NCBI GenBank assembly: GCA_977017575.1
Contig: CDRNVI010000030.1
Coordinates: 558,001-622,000, forward strand
DNA: 64,000 nucleotides
Direction of reading: 5' to 3'
DNA from: Paramoeba atlantica
Taxonomy: Eukaryota; Discosea
Shown here piece after piece: positions 20,030 through 31,500 of the stretch (the stretch's first letter is position 1; each line of letters opens with the position of its first letter). The notes beneath the pieces were generated by a model, which saw only the letters and a list, made by a program, of their open reading frames with translations, did not search any database and was not told the origin of the DNA. A program made the position numbers and the translations under genes.

Positions 20030-21550
20030 TATATTACTTTTAAAATATTACTTGAAATTACTTTTTCACCTTTTATATTCAAAAATGGGCCATTTTCGCG
20101 GGCATACCACGGCAGAGGCGTTCGGACTTCGCACCCCCAACTGCCTGTGAAGGGCCCTCCCTTGAAGGGGGGTGGCAACTTCCCAAAGGAGGTACAACCT
20201 CCTGAGGGAGCCAGCGGCAAGCCGGGGCTTCCCGGCACCCTTCATTCACTCAGAAACGCATTTGGCGCCCTGCGATCGTCACCTCCGTTTGTCAGGTAAG
20301 AAAATGTTGATTTCACGTGGATCAAAGCATCGAAACTGCTCTAGAGCACCCAAAGTAGTAAGCGCCCAAAGTAGTAAGCGAGTATTCCCGGTGTCGTCAG
20401 GGGCGTTCAATCGCCCACAAGAACGTCTCGCCACGCTGCCTTATTGCACTGTCGACCGAAATGTTGGCCTTCTGGGTGATCTACCCATGGGAAATGTTTC
20501 GATAGAGTGAATTATTAGTATGCCATGTTCCTAAAGAAATATGGTGGAACAAGTTAACCCAGGATAAAGTGGACGAGGGAGATACTAAAGTCACATTTTG
20601 CAAACTACCACAAAACTGGAACGGCATCCCCCGGTTTGTTAAGCATTCTGATGTGACCCAAGAATTTAACGTGAGATACTGTTCCAGTTTTGTGGTAGTT
20701 TGCCAAATGTGCCTTCAGTATCTCCCTCGTCCACTTTATCCTGGGTTGCACAGCCATCGAAACATGCTCCCTAGGACCTCTTACAGATTCCCACGCGAGG
20801 AAGTCGTCGTCGCCGCGGCAAAAAGACAGAAGGCTGTCTTTTTGCCTTGCGCCTCCTCCTTCCTCTAAGGCCTTGCGTGTTACGCACTTCCAGGTAAATT
20901 TTGGACTTTGTAGGTGCATTACCATGGCAGACTGAAGAAATATCGAATGAAATCAAAGCGCATACAGGTGTATCAGGCCCCAAACTCTCAAAAAACGGTC
21001 TAGGAGTTGATTTGGGAAAAATATATTTTTTGACTTTCACCCATAATTTTTCAGTTTTTCAAAATTTCAAAAATTGCTATGATCACCCTGGTGGGGAGGG
21101 GGGGGGGGCAGGGGGTACCCATCGGAATTGTTGAAAAACTAGTGATCTTGTCACTCAATTCGATTCATACGTCTTTGTAAACATTTCTTTCGAAAACTCA
21201 CCTGAAACGATACCGGGCACGAAATCGGGCCACAAATCGGGCCACAAATCGGGCACGGCGAATTAATCCACGGCAGCAAGGGAGTAGTATCTCCCTCAAT
21301 AAACTTATTCCTTCACAAAAAAGGATAAAGAGGCTTGATCCCTATAAAATTACTTGCCACGAGGTAATGCCCCCAGCGACAGCGGCTCTACGCCCTATCG
21401 AAGGGCCCTCCCGTCGGGCCCTTCAAAAATAAAGGACACAGAAGCTTGAGGGCGGTAGGGGCAAATATTTGACGAAAATCTGTTTTTTTTGAACTTGTTC
21501 ACAATCAATTTTCAAACGTTTTTAGGTCATTTTCGTATTCATACGGCCAT
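20030..21550. repeat. R repeat, copy 1 (non-coding)
   Basis: About 1.5 kb without a gene. Landmarks are GGATATATATTACGC, a GAAGGGCCCTCCC-rich part near 20150, the foldback at 20556-20747, CTTGCGTGTTACGCACTTCC, tandem CACAAATCGGGC units near 21220-21260, and GGGAGTAGTATCTCCCTCAA near 21281-21300. Near-identical copies lie at 25797-27317 and 50602-52112, and a diverged one at 60682-61450. Short open frames are shared by the copies but show no recognisable domain. Confidence 0.75.
20556..20747. repeat. Foldback element (F1), unit 1
   Basis: Two inverted arms of about 67 bp begin with AACCCAGGATAAAGTGGACG and end in its complement CTGGGTT. They meet around a loop of about 58 bp that contains TTTGTTAAGCATTCTGATGT. 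The motif CGAGGGAGATAC lies inside each arm. Copies are at 26323-26514 and 51108-51299. The element is non-coding and MITE-like. Confidence 0.85.
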
Positions 21551-21553
21551 TTC

Positions 21554-21600
21554 CAATCCAATCCAAATCCAATCCAGAATACCGACAAAGTCGGCTAAAA
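21554..21600 (-). other. LINE-B 3' hairpin and GGATT tail
   Basis: On the minus strand AGCCGACTTTGTCGGTATTC forms a stem of about six pairs with a short T-rich loop, followed by TGGATTGGATTTGGATTGG. This fixes the 3' end of LINE-B and shows that its tail repeat (GGATT) is the same as that of the SINE. Confidence 0.75.
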
Positions 21601-23319
21601 CACTTAGCACTTTCACACTAAACATTTCCATCTCTATCATCAGCACTAGAGCTCATCAACACTAGAGCACACAAACCGCATAAAGTAATGGAATATAAAA
21701 CTTCCTCAAGGCATATTCTAGCACACGTACGGAGATACACAACAAGCACTCACACTTACTTTGGTGTCCACCTTCCACCGCCAGTTCTCGTAACTTTCTG
21801 GCGAATAACAACTTTTTCCTCTGCCTCACGTTTAGACGCGGATGAGGCTTTCACTGCACGCTGACTTTTTGCGTTTCGTTTTGCAAACTGCTGAGCAGTG
21901 GTTTGCGAATTTGAGGACTTTCTTCTCTTTACGTCAGGTTCGCTTACTTTCTTTCTAGATGCAGACAATGCGAGCTAGTCTGCTGCCTCGTTCCAAGGAT
22001 TTCCCGAGTGAGATTTAACTTTCACATATTTGTACCCCTTGACCCTTCAACGCGCGTAATTTATGGTCCATTTGATCCATCAAGTCTCCATTTGCAATTC
22101 CGTTGTAGCCTACAACGCGAAAACGTGATCTTAAACTGTGAAAATATTGTCAAACGTAACAAGAATCAGTATGAAAAACGCAAGAAAGTGATACTTCTGG
22201 AAATTTCGAAATAGCCTCACGAAATGCTAATAATTCGGCCCTCTCACTTGTTCCCACCTCCAACGGAATAGAATAGTAATCAGGGTCACCCCTGATTTTC
22301 AAGAAAACAACACCAGCACCGCTACGCACCGTTTGTGTTCCGCGCAAAACTCTCACTGAACCACCCGGAATGTATCAACATCCGAAATGTATAGATTTAA
22401 GCTTGGGGAATGGCACACTAGATTCTTCAATAAATTGTAGCTCTTTATAAATCTTGTTCTTGATAGCTGTGGCTTTCAATGCTTTCCATTTTCTTGTAGT
22501 AGCACGCTCGTAGTCAACCGCTGGCTCAAGTGAAAGTTTTAGCTTTTCGGTGAGACGAAACCGATGCCATAAACCAATGCCTCTTCTAAAGTTATACCCA
22601 AGTCTGAAATACATGCTTCGCTTGGAGAAGGACGTCTCGAATTAGATTTATTTCTCCATTGCACCAGGTCTCGATAGTTCGGAGAATGTCTCAGCATGTG
22701 TCCGGCAAGTTTGGCTCTCTGAACTTTGTGAATAGTGGAAAATCGTGATGTATTTACTTAGAGAGAGTCTGTAGGATAACAAAAACCATACTCGCCCAAT
22801 TTGTTGCACTGAGATGCAATTCTTCTCATCGTATTAATTTCGTCATCAATCGAACGCAACATTTTTTGAGAAATGTGCAATGCGCCTGAACCGAAGTTCA
22901 GAATAGGGTATATAAGCACGTCGTATAGTCTGAGTTTAATATGAGAGCTTAAAGATGAAATCCATATTCCTCGCATGCTGGCAAATGAGGAACAAGCAAG
23001 TTTCAAACGATCTTTGATTGTAGATGATGTTTCATTGTCTTGAAGATGCCCTAGATGTCGATACGAATCTACTCTAGGTGCCGTTTCCAGTTCTTTTGTC
23101 TGGAGATTCTTATTTGAGCCGGCAACCTTACCGAAAGAGATAAGGTTTGTGTATGCGTTTTTTGTAACACCTACAGCCATCTTTAGGTTCGCCAAGGAAG
23201 CATCCTGTGACGTTTCGTCAATCATTTCCTGGAGACCTTCCTTTGTATCACTGAACAATGCAATGTCATCTGCAAGATCAATATCAGAAATTCGTTTTTC
23301 CTGTAGGTTCCGTTTTCTT

Positions 23320-23711
23320 TTCCAAAAAATCCAAGTCATTCCGGATTGCTCCGGATGGTCACTGGCAAGCCAGACCCTTCACAGACAGATTTGGAAGTTC
23401 CGAGGCCGACGTCCTCTACCAGTTTCCGCTTGTCCAAGGCGGCACCAACGTGCTGTTGCCAACACGATGCGTCGACGAACTGTACGTCAACACGGCTTAC
23501 CCAAGAGGTGTAAGCCGGGTAAGGGAGCTTGTTCCCTGAGGGGAATGTCCGGGACGGTCCTCCGAGTACTGGGCCTAGTCGGTTCTCCACCCAGCCTCTT
23601 AGAGTGAGGCCGCCGGGAATATTGCGATGAGCGGGTTTAAACTCGCCGTCTGAGCACCATGTGCTTCAAACCTTGAATTCTTGCCACTCCGCCACCTCCT
23701 CTTGGTGGCGC
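23320..23711 (-). mobile_element. SINE in LINE-B, unit 1
   Basis: The target duplication TCCGTTTTCTT lies at 23309-23319 and 23712-23722. The SINE interrupts the LINE-B frame between SSSGTRKR and the NLQEKRISDIDLADDIAL stretch, just before the catalytic box. It is a complete copy, and this unit carries no SINE-in-SINE insertion, so it represents the ancestral state for 11983-12737 and 41255-41870. Confidence 0.92.
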
Positions 23712-24502
23712 TCCGTTTTCTTGTCCCGCTTGAACTCAAAAGTAATCCGCGATTTTCCAGGTCCAGCGACTTATTAAGAATGCGATCCATAACCATCACG
23801 AAAAGGTAAGGGGCCAACAAATCCCCCTGAAGTATTCCTGTAGTTATCGGAGAAGAATCTGTGATACCAAAGGGTGTGCGGACTACTCCTTTCAGATTTG
23901 AGTAAAATGACATGATCATTTCGGATAGACGAACTCCCGCGTGATATGCTTTCAGACTCGCTTTTATCGCAGCGAAAGATACAGATGGGAATGCTTTTGC
24001 GAAATCAATGAACGCTACACAAACACCTTTATTCGGAAATGCCTTGGACTTTATTTCATTCATGATTGTTTGCGCACCAGCGGTAGATCTATTTTGACGA
24101 AAACCGTATTGATTGTCTCGAAGAAGTGGTTCAACGCTGGGGCGGATGCGAGTAAGAATCATAAAATTAATCAGCTTGACTATACTGTTTACAAGGCAAA
24201 TAGGGTGCCAGTTTGAAAGCTGCGATAAATCCCCTTTCTTTGGAATAGGTATTTGAAGAATGACTTTCCATGATGCTTCGGTAACGCCTGTTTCATGCAC
24301 TTCATTGATTAGCTCCAGCAAAAAATCTCTAAAATCCTGATGTGTCGAAATTGCTTGTAAGGCCTCCATGTGAATACCGTCTCCCTCTGGGGCTCTATTC
24401 TTCCCGAAGTGCGAAAGCGAATAAAAGAGCGAAATGCCGCCCAGGTTAGTCTTAAACGATCCTTCAATGGCGAAGAAACACCTGAATCTTGAAGATTTCC
24501 CA

Positions 24503-24724
24503 GAGGAGGCTTGAGACACATCCTACACGATGAAACGGGGTGGACGCCCGTCCTGGTAGCTACGGTTGGGTAGCCGTGCTCGGGCCGCAAGGCGTCGAGT
24601 GCCGTCTGGGAAGGGGGTAGAAAGACAATGAAGGTCGGTGACCTGAGACTCTACCCTAACGGTTGGCGCTGCAGAGCCCTCCGTGTCTTCTTCTTCTTCT
24701 TCTTCTTCTTCTTCTATAGATATC
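24503..24724 (+). repeat. TTC-tailed element between inverted LINE-C arms
   Basis: A 222-bp block containing AAACGGGGTGGACGCCCGTC, GGTAGCTACGGTTGGGTAGC and a terminal (TTC)n tract lies between two perfect 74-bp inverted arms (24429-24502 and 24725-24798). Both arms are LINE-C sequence. A second copy lies at 47345-47560 with fewer TTC repeats. It may be a short SINE-like element with a microsatellite tail; no pol III boxes were found. Confidence 0.6.
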
Positions 24725-25758
24725 TGGGAAATCTTCAAGATTCAGGTGTTTCTTCGCCATTGAAGGATCGTTTAAGACTAACCTGGGCGGCATTTCGCAA
24801 GCTGCGGGGTATTTGGGATTCACCTCTTAGCGTATCCACCAAATTGCGGCTGTTTGGCTGCCTTGTTTACCCTATCATGACGTTTGGGGCGGCATCACTT
24901 TCAGTTTCCAACAAACTGCTTCGTCAAACAGAGGTTGATCTTAATATGATGCGAAGGTTCTGTTGCAATTGCGCGAAACTCGATGAGTTTGGACACTGTT
25001 ATACACTTGAATCGCTTTATCGCGGCACACCTCGGTTTTCTACCGTGCATCAGGTTAGTCGTGCAAAAATTGTGGGCCACATTCTGAGGCATTCGACTGC
25101 CTTTCGAGACCTCATACAGTGGAAATCCAGGGAGCAAAGAAGCTCTTGTTTACTCTAAGGATCGCGATCACTGGAGAAAACTGTGTGAGAATTTAAAAGC
25201 CACACTGGAGCCTCCTCCGGACTACGAGAGAATAAGTTCCCCCAGATGGAAAAGTCGCCATACCCAAGCCTTACAACAAGACACGCTTTATGATCCACAA
25301 TTCGTCGAAGAAGGCTCAGACCTCTTTCTCGTCAAAGATTCGGACTTTGCGCGTGACCAACGAAAACAGAGCTGGTGCAGGACTTGTCGTGCGACGAAAA
25401 TGGGTGAATAATCAAAATTTTTCCGAAGAGGAAGAAGACAACGAGCGCTAATACCTCTGAAACCATAAACTCGCTACAAACACGGAAGATTATTCGCCCA
25501 AGAACTAATGTTGCAAAAAATTCTTCTAAACGCAACGAAACACATACTGCAAGTGATCTTGTGCCTAAAAATGGCAGCTCCCGTTCTGTAGAGCCCAGAG
25601 AGGAATCGTCTGCTGAAATTTCCACTTCATCCCTGAGTAATCAAGATATCGGTAAAGAAAACAGTTGTCAGGGTTCAAGAGAATTTGACAAAGTTGGGAA
25701 CATTAAGAAAAAGGAGTCCCCTAAGAGAATGAAGCCGTCACGAGTTTTGAAACAGTAG
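24725..25758 (+). pseudogene. LINE-C fragment, unit 2
   Basis: The frame reads NLQDSGVSSPLKDRLRLTWA to QWKSREQRSSCLL with a stop at about 25158, then the RNase H remnant NRAGAGLVVRRKW and the serine/lysine-rich tail ending in RVLKQ. It differs from unit 1 by CCTCCTCCGGACTACGAG near 25211, which restores codons for PPPDYE, and by a few substitutions. The RT catalytic part is absent. Confidence 0.82.
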
Positions 25759-25796
25759 TAAAGGGGGGGGGCGGATATATATTACGCTTGCAGATA

Positions 25797-27317
25797 TATA
25801 TTACTTTTAAAATATTACTTGAAATTACTTTTTCACCTTTTATATTCAAAAATGGGCCATTTTCGCGGGCATACCACGGCAGAGGCGTTCGGACTTCGCA
25901 CCCCCAACTGCCTGTGAAGGGCCCTCCCTTGAAGGAGGGTGGCAACTTCCCAAAGGAGGTACAACCTCCTGAGGGAGCCAGCGGCAAGCCGGGGCTTCCC
26001 GGCACCCTTCATTCACTCAGAAACACATTTGGCGCCCTGCGATCGTCACCTCCGTTTGTCAGGTAAGAAAATGTTGATTTCACGTGGATCAAAGCATCGA
26101 AACTGCTCTAGAGCACCCAAAGTAGTAAGCGCCCAAAGTAGTAAGCGAGTATTCCCGGTGTCGTCAGGGGCGTTCAATCGCCCACAAGAACGTCTCGCCA
26201 CGCTGCCTTATTGCACTGTCGACCGAAATGTTGGCCTTCTGGGTGATCTACCCATGGGAAATGTTTCGATAGAGTGAATTATTAGTATGCCATGTTCCTA
26301 AAGAAATATGGTGGAACAAGTTAACCCAGGATAAAGTGGACGAGGGAGATACTAAAGGCACATTTTGCAAACTACCACAAAACTGGAACGGTATCCCCCG
26401 GTTTGTTAAGCATTCTGATGTGACCCAAGAATTTAACGTGAGATACTGTTCCAGTTTTGTGGTAGTTTGCCAAATGTGCCTTCAGTATCTCCCTCGTCCA
26501 CTTTATCCTGGGTTGCACAGCCATCGAAACATGCTCCCTAGGACCTCTTACAGATTCCCACGCGAGGAAGTCGTCGTCGCCGCGGCAAAAAGACAGAAGG
26601 CTGTCTTTTTGCCTTGCGCCTCCTCCTTCCTCTAAGGCCTTGCGTGTTACGCACTTCCAGGTAAATTTTGGACTTTGTAGGTGCATTACCATGGCAGACT
26701 GAAGAAATATCGAATGAAATCAAAGCGCATACAGGTGTATCAGGCCCCAAACTCTCAAAAAACGGTCTAGGAGTTGATTTGGGAAAAATATATTTTTTGA
26801 CTTTCACCCATAATTTTTCAGTTTTTCAAAATTTCAAAAATTGCTATGATCACCCTGGTGGGGAGGGGGGGGGGGCAGGGGGTACCCATCGGAATTGTTG
26901 AAAAACTAGTGATCTTGTCACTCAATTCGATTCATACGTCTTTGTAAACATTTCTTTCGAAAACTCACCTGAAACGATACCGGGCACGAAATCGGGCCAC
27001 AAATCGGGCCACAAATCGGGCACGGCGAATTAATCCACGGCAGCAAGGGAGTAGTATCTCCCTCAATAAACTTATTCCTTCACAAAAAAGGATAAAGAGG
27101 CTTGATCCCTATAAAATTACTTGCCACGAGGTAATGCCCCCAGCGACAGCGGCTCTACGCCCTATCGAAGGGCCCTCCCGTCGGGCCCTTCAAAAATAAA
27201 GGACACAGAAGCTTGAGGGCGGTAGGGGCAAATATTTGACGAAAATCTGTTTTTTTTGAACTTGTTCACAATCAATTTTCAAACGTTTTTAGGTCATTTT
27301 CGTATTCATACGGCCAT
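25797..27317. repeat. R repeat, copy 2 (non-coding)
   Basis: This is the near-identical counterpart of 20030-21550 at a distance of 5,767 bp. A few substitutions separate the copies, for example GAAGGAGGGTGG in place of GAAGGGGGGTGG near 25932. No gene was found. Confidence 0.8.
26323..26514. repeat. Foldback element (F1), unit 2
   Basis: The copy is equivalent to 20556-20747, with AACCCAGG at the left end and CCTGGGTT at the right end. One arm position that is mismatched in unit 1 (AAAGTCACATT) is paired here (AAAGGCACATT). Confidence 0.85.
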
Positions 27318-27320
27318 TTC

Positions 27321-28552
27321 CAATCCAATCCAAATCCAATCCAGAATACCGACAAAGTCGGCTAAAACACTTAGCACTTTCACACTAAACATTTCCATCT
27401 CTATCATCAGCACTAGAGCTCATCAACACTAGAGCACACAAACCGCATAAAGTAATGGAATATAAAACTTCCTCAAGGCATATTCTAGCACACGTACGGA
27501 GATACACAACAAGCACTCACACTTACTTTGGTGTCCACCTTCCACCGCCAGTTCTCGTAACTTTCTGGCGAATAACAACTTTTTCCTCTGCCTCACGTTT
27601 AGACGCGGATGAGGCTTTCACTGCACGCTGACTTTTTGCGTTTCGTTTTGCAAACTGCTGAGCAGTGGTTTGCGAATTTGAGGACTTTCTTCTCTTTACG
27701 TCAGGTTCGCTTACTTTCTTTCTAGATGCAGACAATGCGAGCTAGTCTGCTGCCTCGTTCCAAGGATTTCCCGAGTGAGATTTAACTTTCACATATTTGT
27801 ACCCCTTGACCCTTCAACGCGCGTAATTTATGGTCCATTTGATCCATCAAGTCTCCATTTGCAATTCCGTTGTAGCCTACAACGCGAAAACGTGATCTTA
27901 AACTGTGAAAATATTGTCAAACGTAACAAGAATCAGTATGAAAAACGCAAGAAAGTGATACTTCTGGAAATTTCGAAATAGCCTCACGAAATGCTAATAA
28001 TTCGGCCCTCTCACTTGTTCCCACCTCCAACGGAATAGAATAGTAATCAGGGTCACCCCTGATTTTCAAGAAAACAACACCAGCACCGCTACGCACCGTT
28101 AGTGTTCCGCGCAAAACTCTCACTGAACCACCCGGAATGTATCAACATCCGAAATGTATAGATTTAAGCTTGGGGAATGGCACACTAGATTCTTCAATAA
28201 ATTGTAGCTCTTTATAAATCTTGTTCTTGATAGCTGTGGCTTTCAATGCTTTCCATTTTTTTGTAGTAGCACGCTCGTAGTCAACCGCTGGCTCAAGTGA
28301 AAGTTTTAGCTTTTCGGTGAGACGAAACCGATGCCATAAACCAATGCCTCTTCTAAAGTTATACCCAAGTCTGAAATACATGCTTCGCTTGGAGAAGGAC
28401 GTCTCGAATTAGATTTATTTCTCCATTGCACCAGGTCTCGATAGTTCGGAGAATGTCTCAGCATGTGTCCGGCAAGTTTGGCTCTCTGAACTTTGTGAAT
28501 AGTGGAAAATCGTGATGTATTTACTTAGAGAGAGTCTGTAGGATAAGTTTTT
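27321..28552 (-). pseudogene. LINE-B copy 2, 3' part up to the array
   Basis: The minus strand carries the LINE-B tail, RNase H remnant (RSGAGVVFLKIRG, ERAELLAFREAI, FHTDSCYV) and the RT-RNase H linker (AGHMLRHSPNYRDLVQW). At GGATAA (28541-28546) the sequence, which in unit 1 runs on into CAAAAACCATAC, switches to GTTTTT and the 18-mer array. LINE-B resumes at about 40711. Confidence 0.85.
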
Positions 28553-31500
28553 AAGACCATCGTTTTTTGTAAGACCATCGTTTTTTGTAAGACCATCGTT
28601 TTTTGTAAGACCATCGTTTTTTGTAAGACCATCGTTTTTTGTAAGACCATCGTTTTTTGTAAGACCATCGTTTTTTGTAAGACCATCGTTTTTTGTAAGA
28701 CCATCGTTTTTTGTAAGACCATCGTTTTTTGTAAGACCATCGTTTTTTGTAAGACCATCGTTTTTTGTAAGACCATCGTTTTTTGTAAGACCATAGTTTT
28801 TTGTAAGACCATCGTTTTTGCTGCCTCTTCTAAAGTTATACCCAAGTCTGAAATACATGCTTCGCTTGGAGAAGGACGTCTCGAATTAGATTTATTTCTC
28901 CATTGCACCAGGTCTCGATAGTTCGGAGAATGTCTCAGCATGTGTCCGGCAAGTTTGGCTCTCTGAACTTTGTGAATAGTGGAAAATCGTGATGTATTTA
29001 CTTAGAGAGAGTCTGTAGGATAAGTTTTTAAGACCATCGTTTTTTGTAAGACCATCGTTTTTTGTAAGACCATCGCTTTTTGTAAGACCATCGTTTTTTG
29101 TAAGACCATCGTTTTTTGTAAGACCATTGTTTTTTGTAAGACCATCGTTTTTTGTAAGACCATCGTTTTTTGTAAGACCATCGTTTTTTGTAAGACCATC
29201 GTTTTTTGTAAGACCATCGTTTTTTGTAAGACCATCGTTTTTTGTAAGACCATCGTTTTTTGTAAGACCATCGTTTTTTGTAAGACCATCGTTCTTTGTA
29301 AGACCATCGTTTTTTGTAAGACCATCGTTTTTTGTAAGACCATCGTTTTTTGTAAGACCATCGTTTTTTGTAAGACCATCGTTTTTTGTAAGACCATCGT
29401 TTTTTGTAAGACCATCGTTTTTTGTAAGACCATCGTTTTTTGTAAGACCATCGTTTTTTGTAAGACCATCGTTTTTTGTAAGACCATCGTTTTTTGTAAG
29501 ACCATCGTTTTTTGTAAGACCATCGTTTTTTGTAAGACCATCGTTTTTTGTAAGACCATCGTTTTTTGTAAGACCATCGTTTTTGCTGCCTCTTCTAAAG
29601 TTATACCCAAGTCTGAAATACATGCTTCGCTTGGAGAAGGACGTCTCGAATTAGATTTATTTCTCCATTGCACCAGGTCTCGATAGTTCGGAGAATGTCT
29701 CAGCATGTGTCCGGCAAGTTTGGCTCTCTGAACTTTGTGAATAGCGGAAAATCGTGATGTATTTACTTAGAGAGAGTCTGTAGGATAAGTTTTTAAGACC
29801 ATCGTTTTTTGTAAGACCATCGTTTTTTGTAAGACCATCGTTTTTTGTAAGACCATCGTTTTTTGTAAGACCATCGTTTTTTGTAAGACCATCGTTTTTT
29901 GTAAGACCATCGTGTTTGCTGCCTCTTCTAAAGTTATACCCAAGTCTGAAATACATGCTTCGCTTGGAGAAGGACGTCTCGAATTAGATTTATTTCTCCA
30001 TTGCACCAGGTCTCGATAGTTCGGAGAATGTCTCAGCATGTGTCCGGCAAGTTTGGCTCTCTGAACTTTGTGAATAGTGGAAAATCGTGATGTATTTACT
30101 TAGAGAGAGTCTGTAGGATAAGTTTTTAAGACCATCGTTTTTTGTAAGACCATCGTTTTTTGTAAGACCATCGTTTTTTGTAAGACCATCGTTTTTTGTA
30201 AGACCATCGTTTTTTGTAAGACCATCGTTTTTTGTAAGACCATCGTTTTTTGTAAGACCATCGTTTTTTGTAAGACCATTGTTTTTTGTAAGACCATCGT
30301 TTTTTGTAAGACCATCGTTTTTTGTAAGACCATCGTTTTTTGTAAGACCATTGTTTTTTGTAAGACCATCGTTTTTTGTAAGACCATCGTTTTTTGTAAG
30401 ACCATCGTTTTTTGTAAGACCATCGTTTTTTGTAAGACCATCGTTTTTTGTAAGACCATCGTTTTTTGTAAGACCATCGTTTTTTGTAAGACCATCGTTT
30501 TTTGTAAGACCATCGTTTTTTGTAAGACCATCGTTTTTTGTAAGACCATCGTTTTTTGTAAGACCATCGTTTTTTGTAAGACCATCGTTTTTTGTAAGAC
30601 CATCGTTTTTTGTAAGACCATCGTTTTTTGTAAGACCATCGTTTTTTGTAAGACCATCGTTTTTTGTAAGACCATCGTTTTTTGTAAGACCATCGTTTTT
30701 TGTAAGACCATCGTTTTTTGTAAGACCATCGTTTTTGCTGCCTCTTCTAAAGTTATACCCAAGTCTGAAATACATGCTTCGCTTGGAGAAGGACGTCTCG
30801 AATTAGATTTATTTCTCCATTGCACCAGGTCTCGATAGTTCGGAGAATGTCTCAGCATGTGTCCGGCAAGTTTGGCTCTCTGAACTTTGTGAATAGCGGA
30901 AAATCGTGATGTATTTACTTAGAGAGAGTCTGTAGGATAAGTTTTTAAGACCATCGTTTTTTGTAAGACCATCGTTTTTTGTAAGACCATCGTTTTTTGT
31001 AAGACCATCGTTTTTTGTAAGACCATCGTTTTTTGTAAGACCATCGTTTTTTGTAAGACCATCGTTTTTTGTAAGACCATCGTTTTTGCTGCCTCTTCTA
31101 AAGTTATACCCAAGTCTGAAATACATGCTTCGCTTGGAGAAGGACGTCTCGAATTAGATTTATTTCTCCATTGCACCAGGTCTCGATAGTTCGGAGAATG
31201 TCTCAGCATGTGTCCGGCAAGTTTGGCTCTCTGAACTTTGTGAATAGTGGAAAATCGTGATGTATTTACTTAGAGAGAGTCTGTAGGATAAGTTTTTAAG
31301 ACCATCGTTTTTTGTAAGACCATCGTTTTTTGTAAGACCATCGTTTTTTGTAAGACCATCGTTTTTTGTAAGACCATCGTTTTTTGTAAGACCATCGTTT
31401 TTTGTAAGACCATCGTTTTTTGTAAGACCATCGTTTTTTGTAAGACCATCGTTTTTTGTAAGACCATCGTTTTTTGTAAGACCATCGTTTTTTGTAAGAC

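Larger units (their letters stand above)
21554..24428 (-). pseudogene. LINE-B copy 1 (RT, RNase H, tail), 5'-truncated
   Basis: Read on the minus strand: FTVEEL-like PISDGKFTAEELFYSLSHFG is cut, then APEGDGIHMEALQAIS, ILQIPIPKKGDLSQLSNW, QYGFRQNRSTAGAQ, AFIDFAKAFPSVSF, GILQGDLLAPYLF, a SINE, DIDLADDIALFSDTKEG, and DSYRHLGHLQDNETSSTIKD. A stop follows YPTDSL. RNase H keeps RSGAGVVFLKIRG, ERAELLAFREAI, FHTDSCYV and VKSHSGNPWNEAAD. A basic tail KKVSEPDVKRRKSSNSQ ends at about 21756. The 3' end at 21554-21600 has GCCGACTTTGTCGGT and TGGATTGGATTTGGATTGG. It is related to LINE-A but a separate family, and has several stops. Confidence 0.88.
18967..24715. repeat. Unit 1 of a 5.77-kb tandem repeat
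   Basis: The segment from ATAGATATCTGGG to the TTC tract is repeated from 24716 at a distance of 5,749 bp, which becomes 5,767 bp after an 18-bp indel near 25211. Unit content in order: LINE-C 3' part (+), R repeat with a foldback, LINE-B (-) with a SINE, and a TTC-tailed element. A third, truncated unit starts at about 47552. Differences between units are few, so the duplication is recent compared with the LINE-B and LINE-C insertions. Confidence 0.9.

Noticed and set aside
20605-20925. 106-codon minus-strand frame in the R repeat, conserved in three copies (also 26372 and 51157)
   Set aside because: Conservation is explained by the recent tandem duplication. The frame runs across a foldback and shows no recognised domain.
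21270-21305. Helitron terminus
   Set aside because: A hairpin lies near the border, but no CTRR end, no 5' TC partner and no Rep/helicase fragment could be found. Kept only as an unexplained border motif.
29127-29654. Long open frames in the array: plus strand (FFVRPS)n up to 277 codons, minus strand (TMVLQK)n and (NDGLTK)n
   Set aside because: An 18-bp monomer without stops in these phases keeps frames open automatically. The starts and stops lie in antisense LINE-B spacers. No sign of a conserved protein independent of the repeat.
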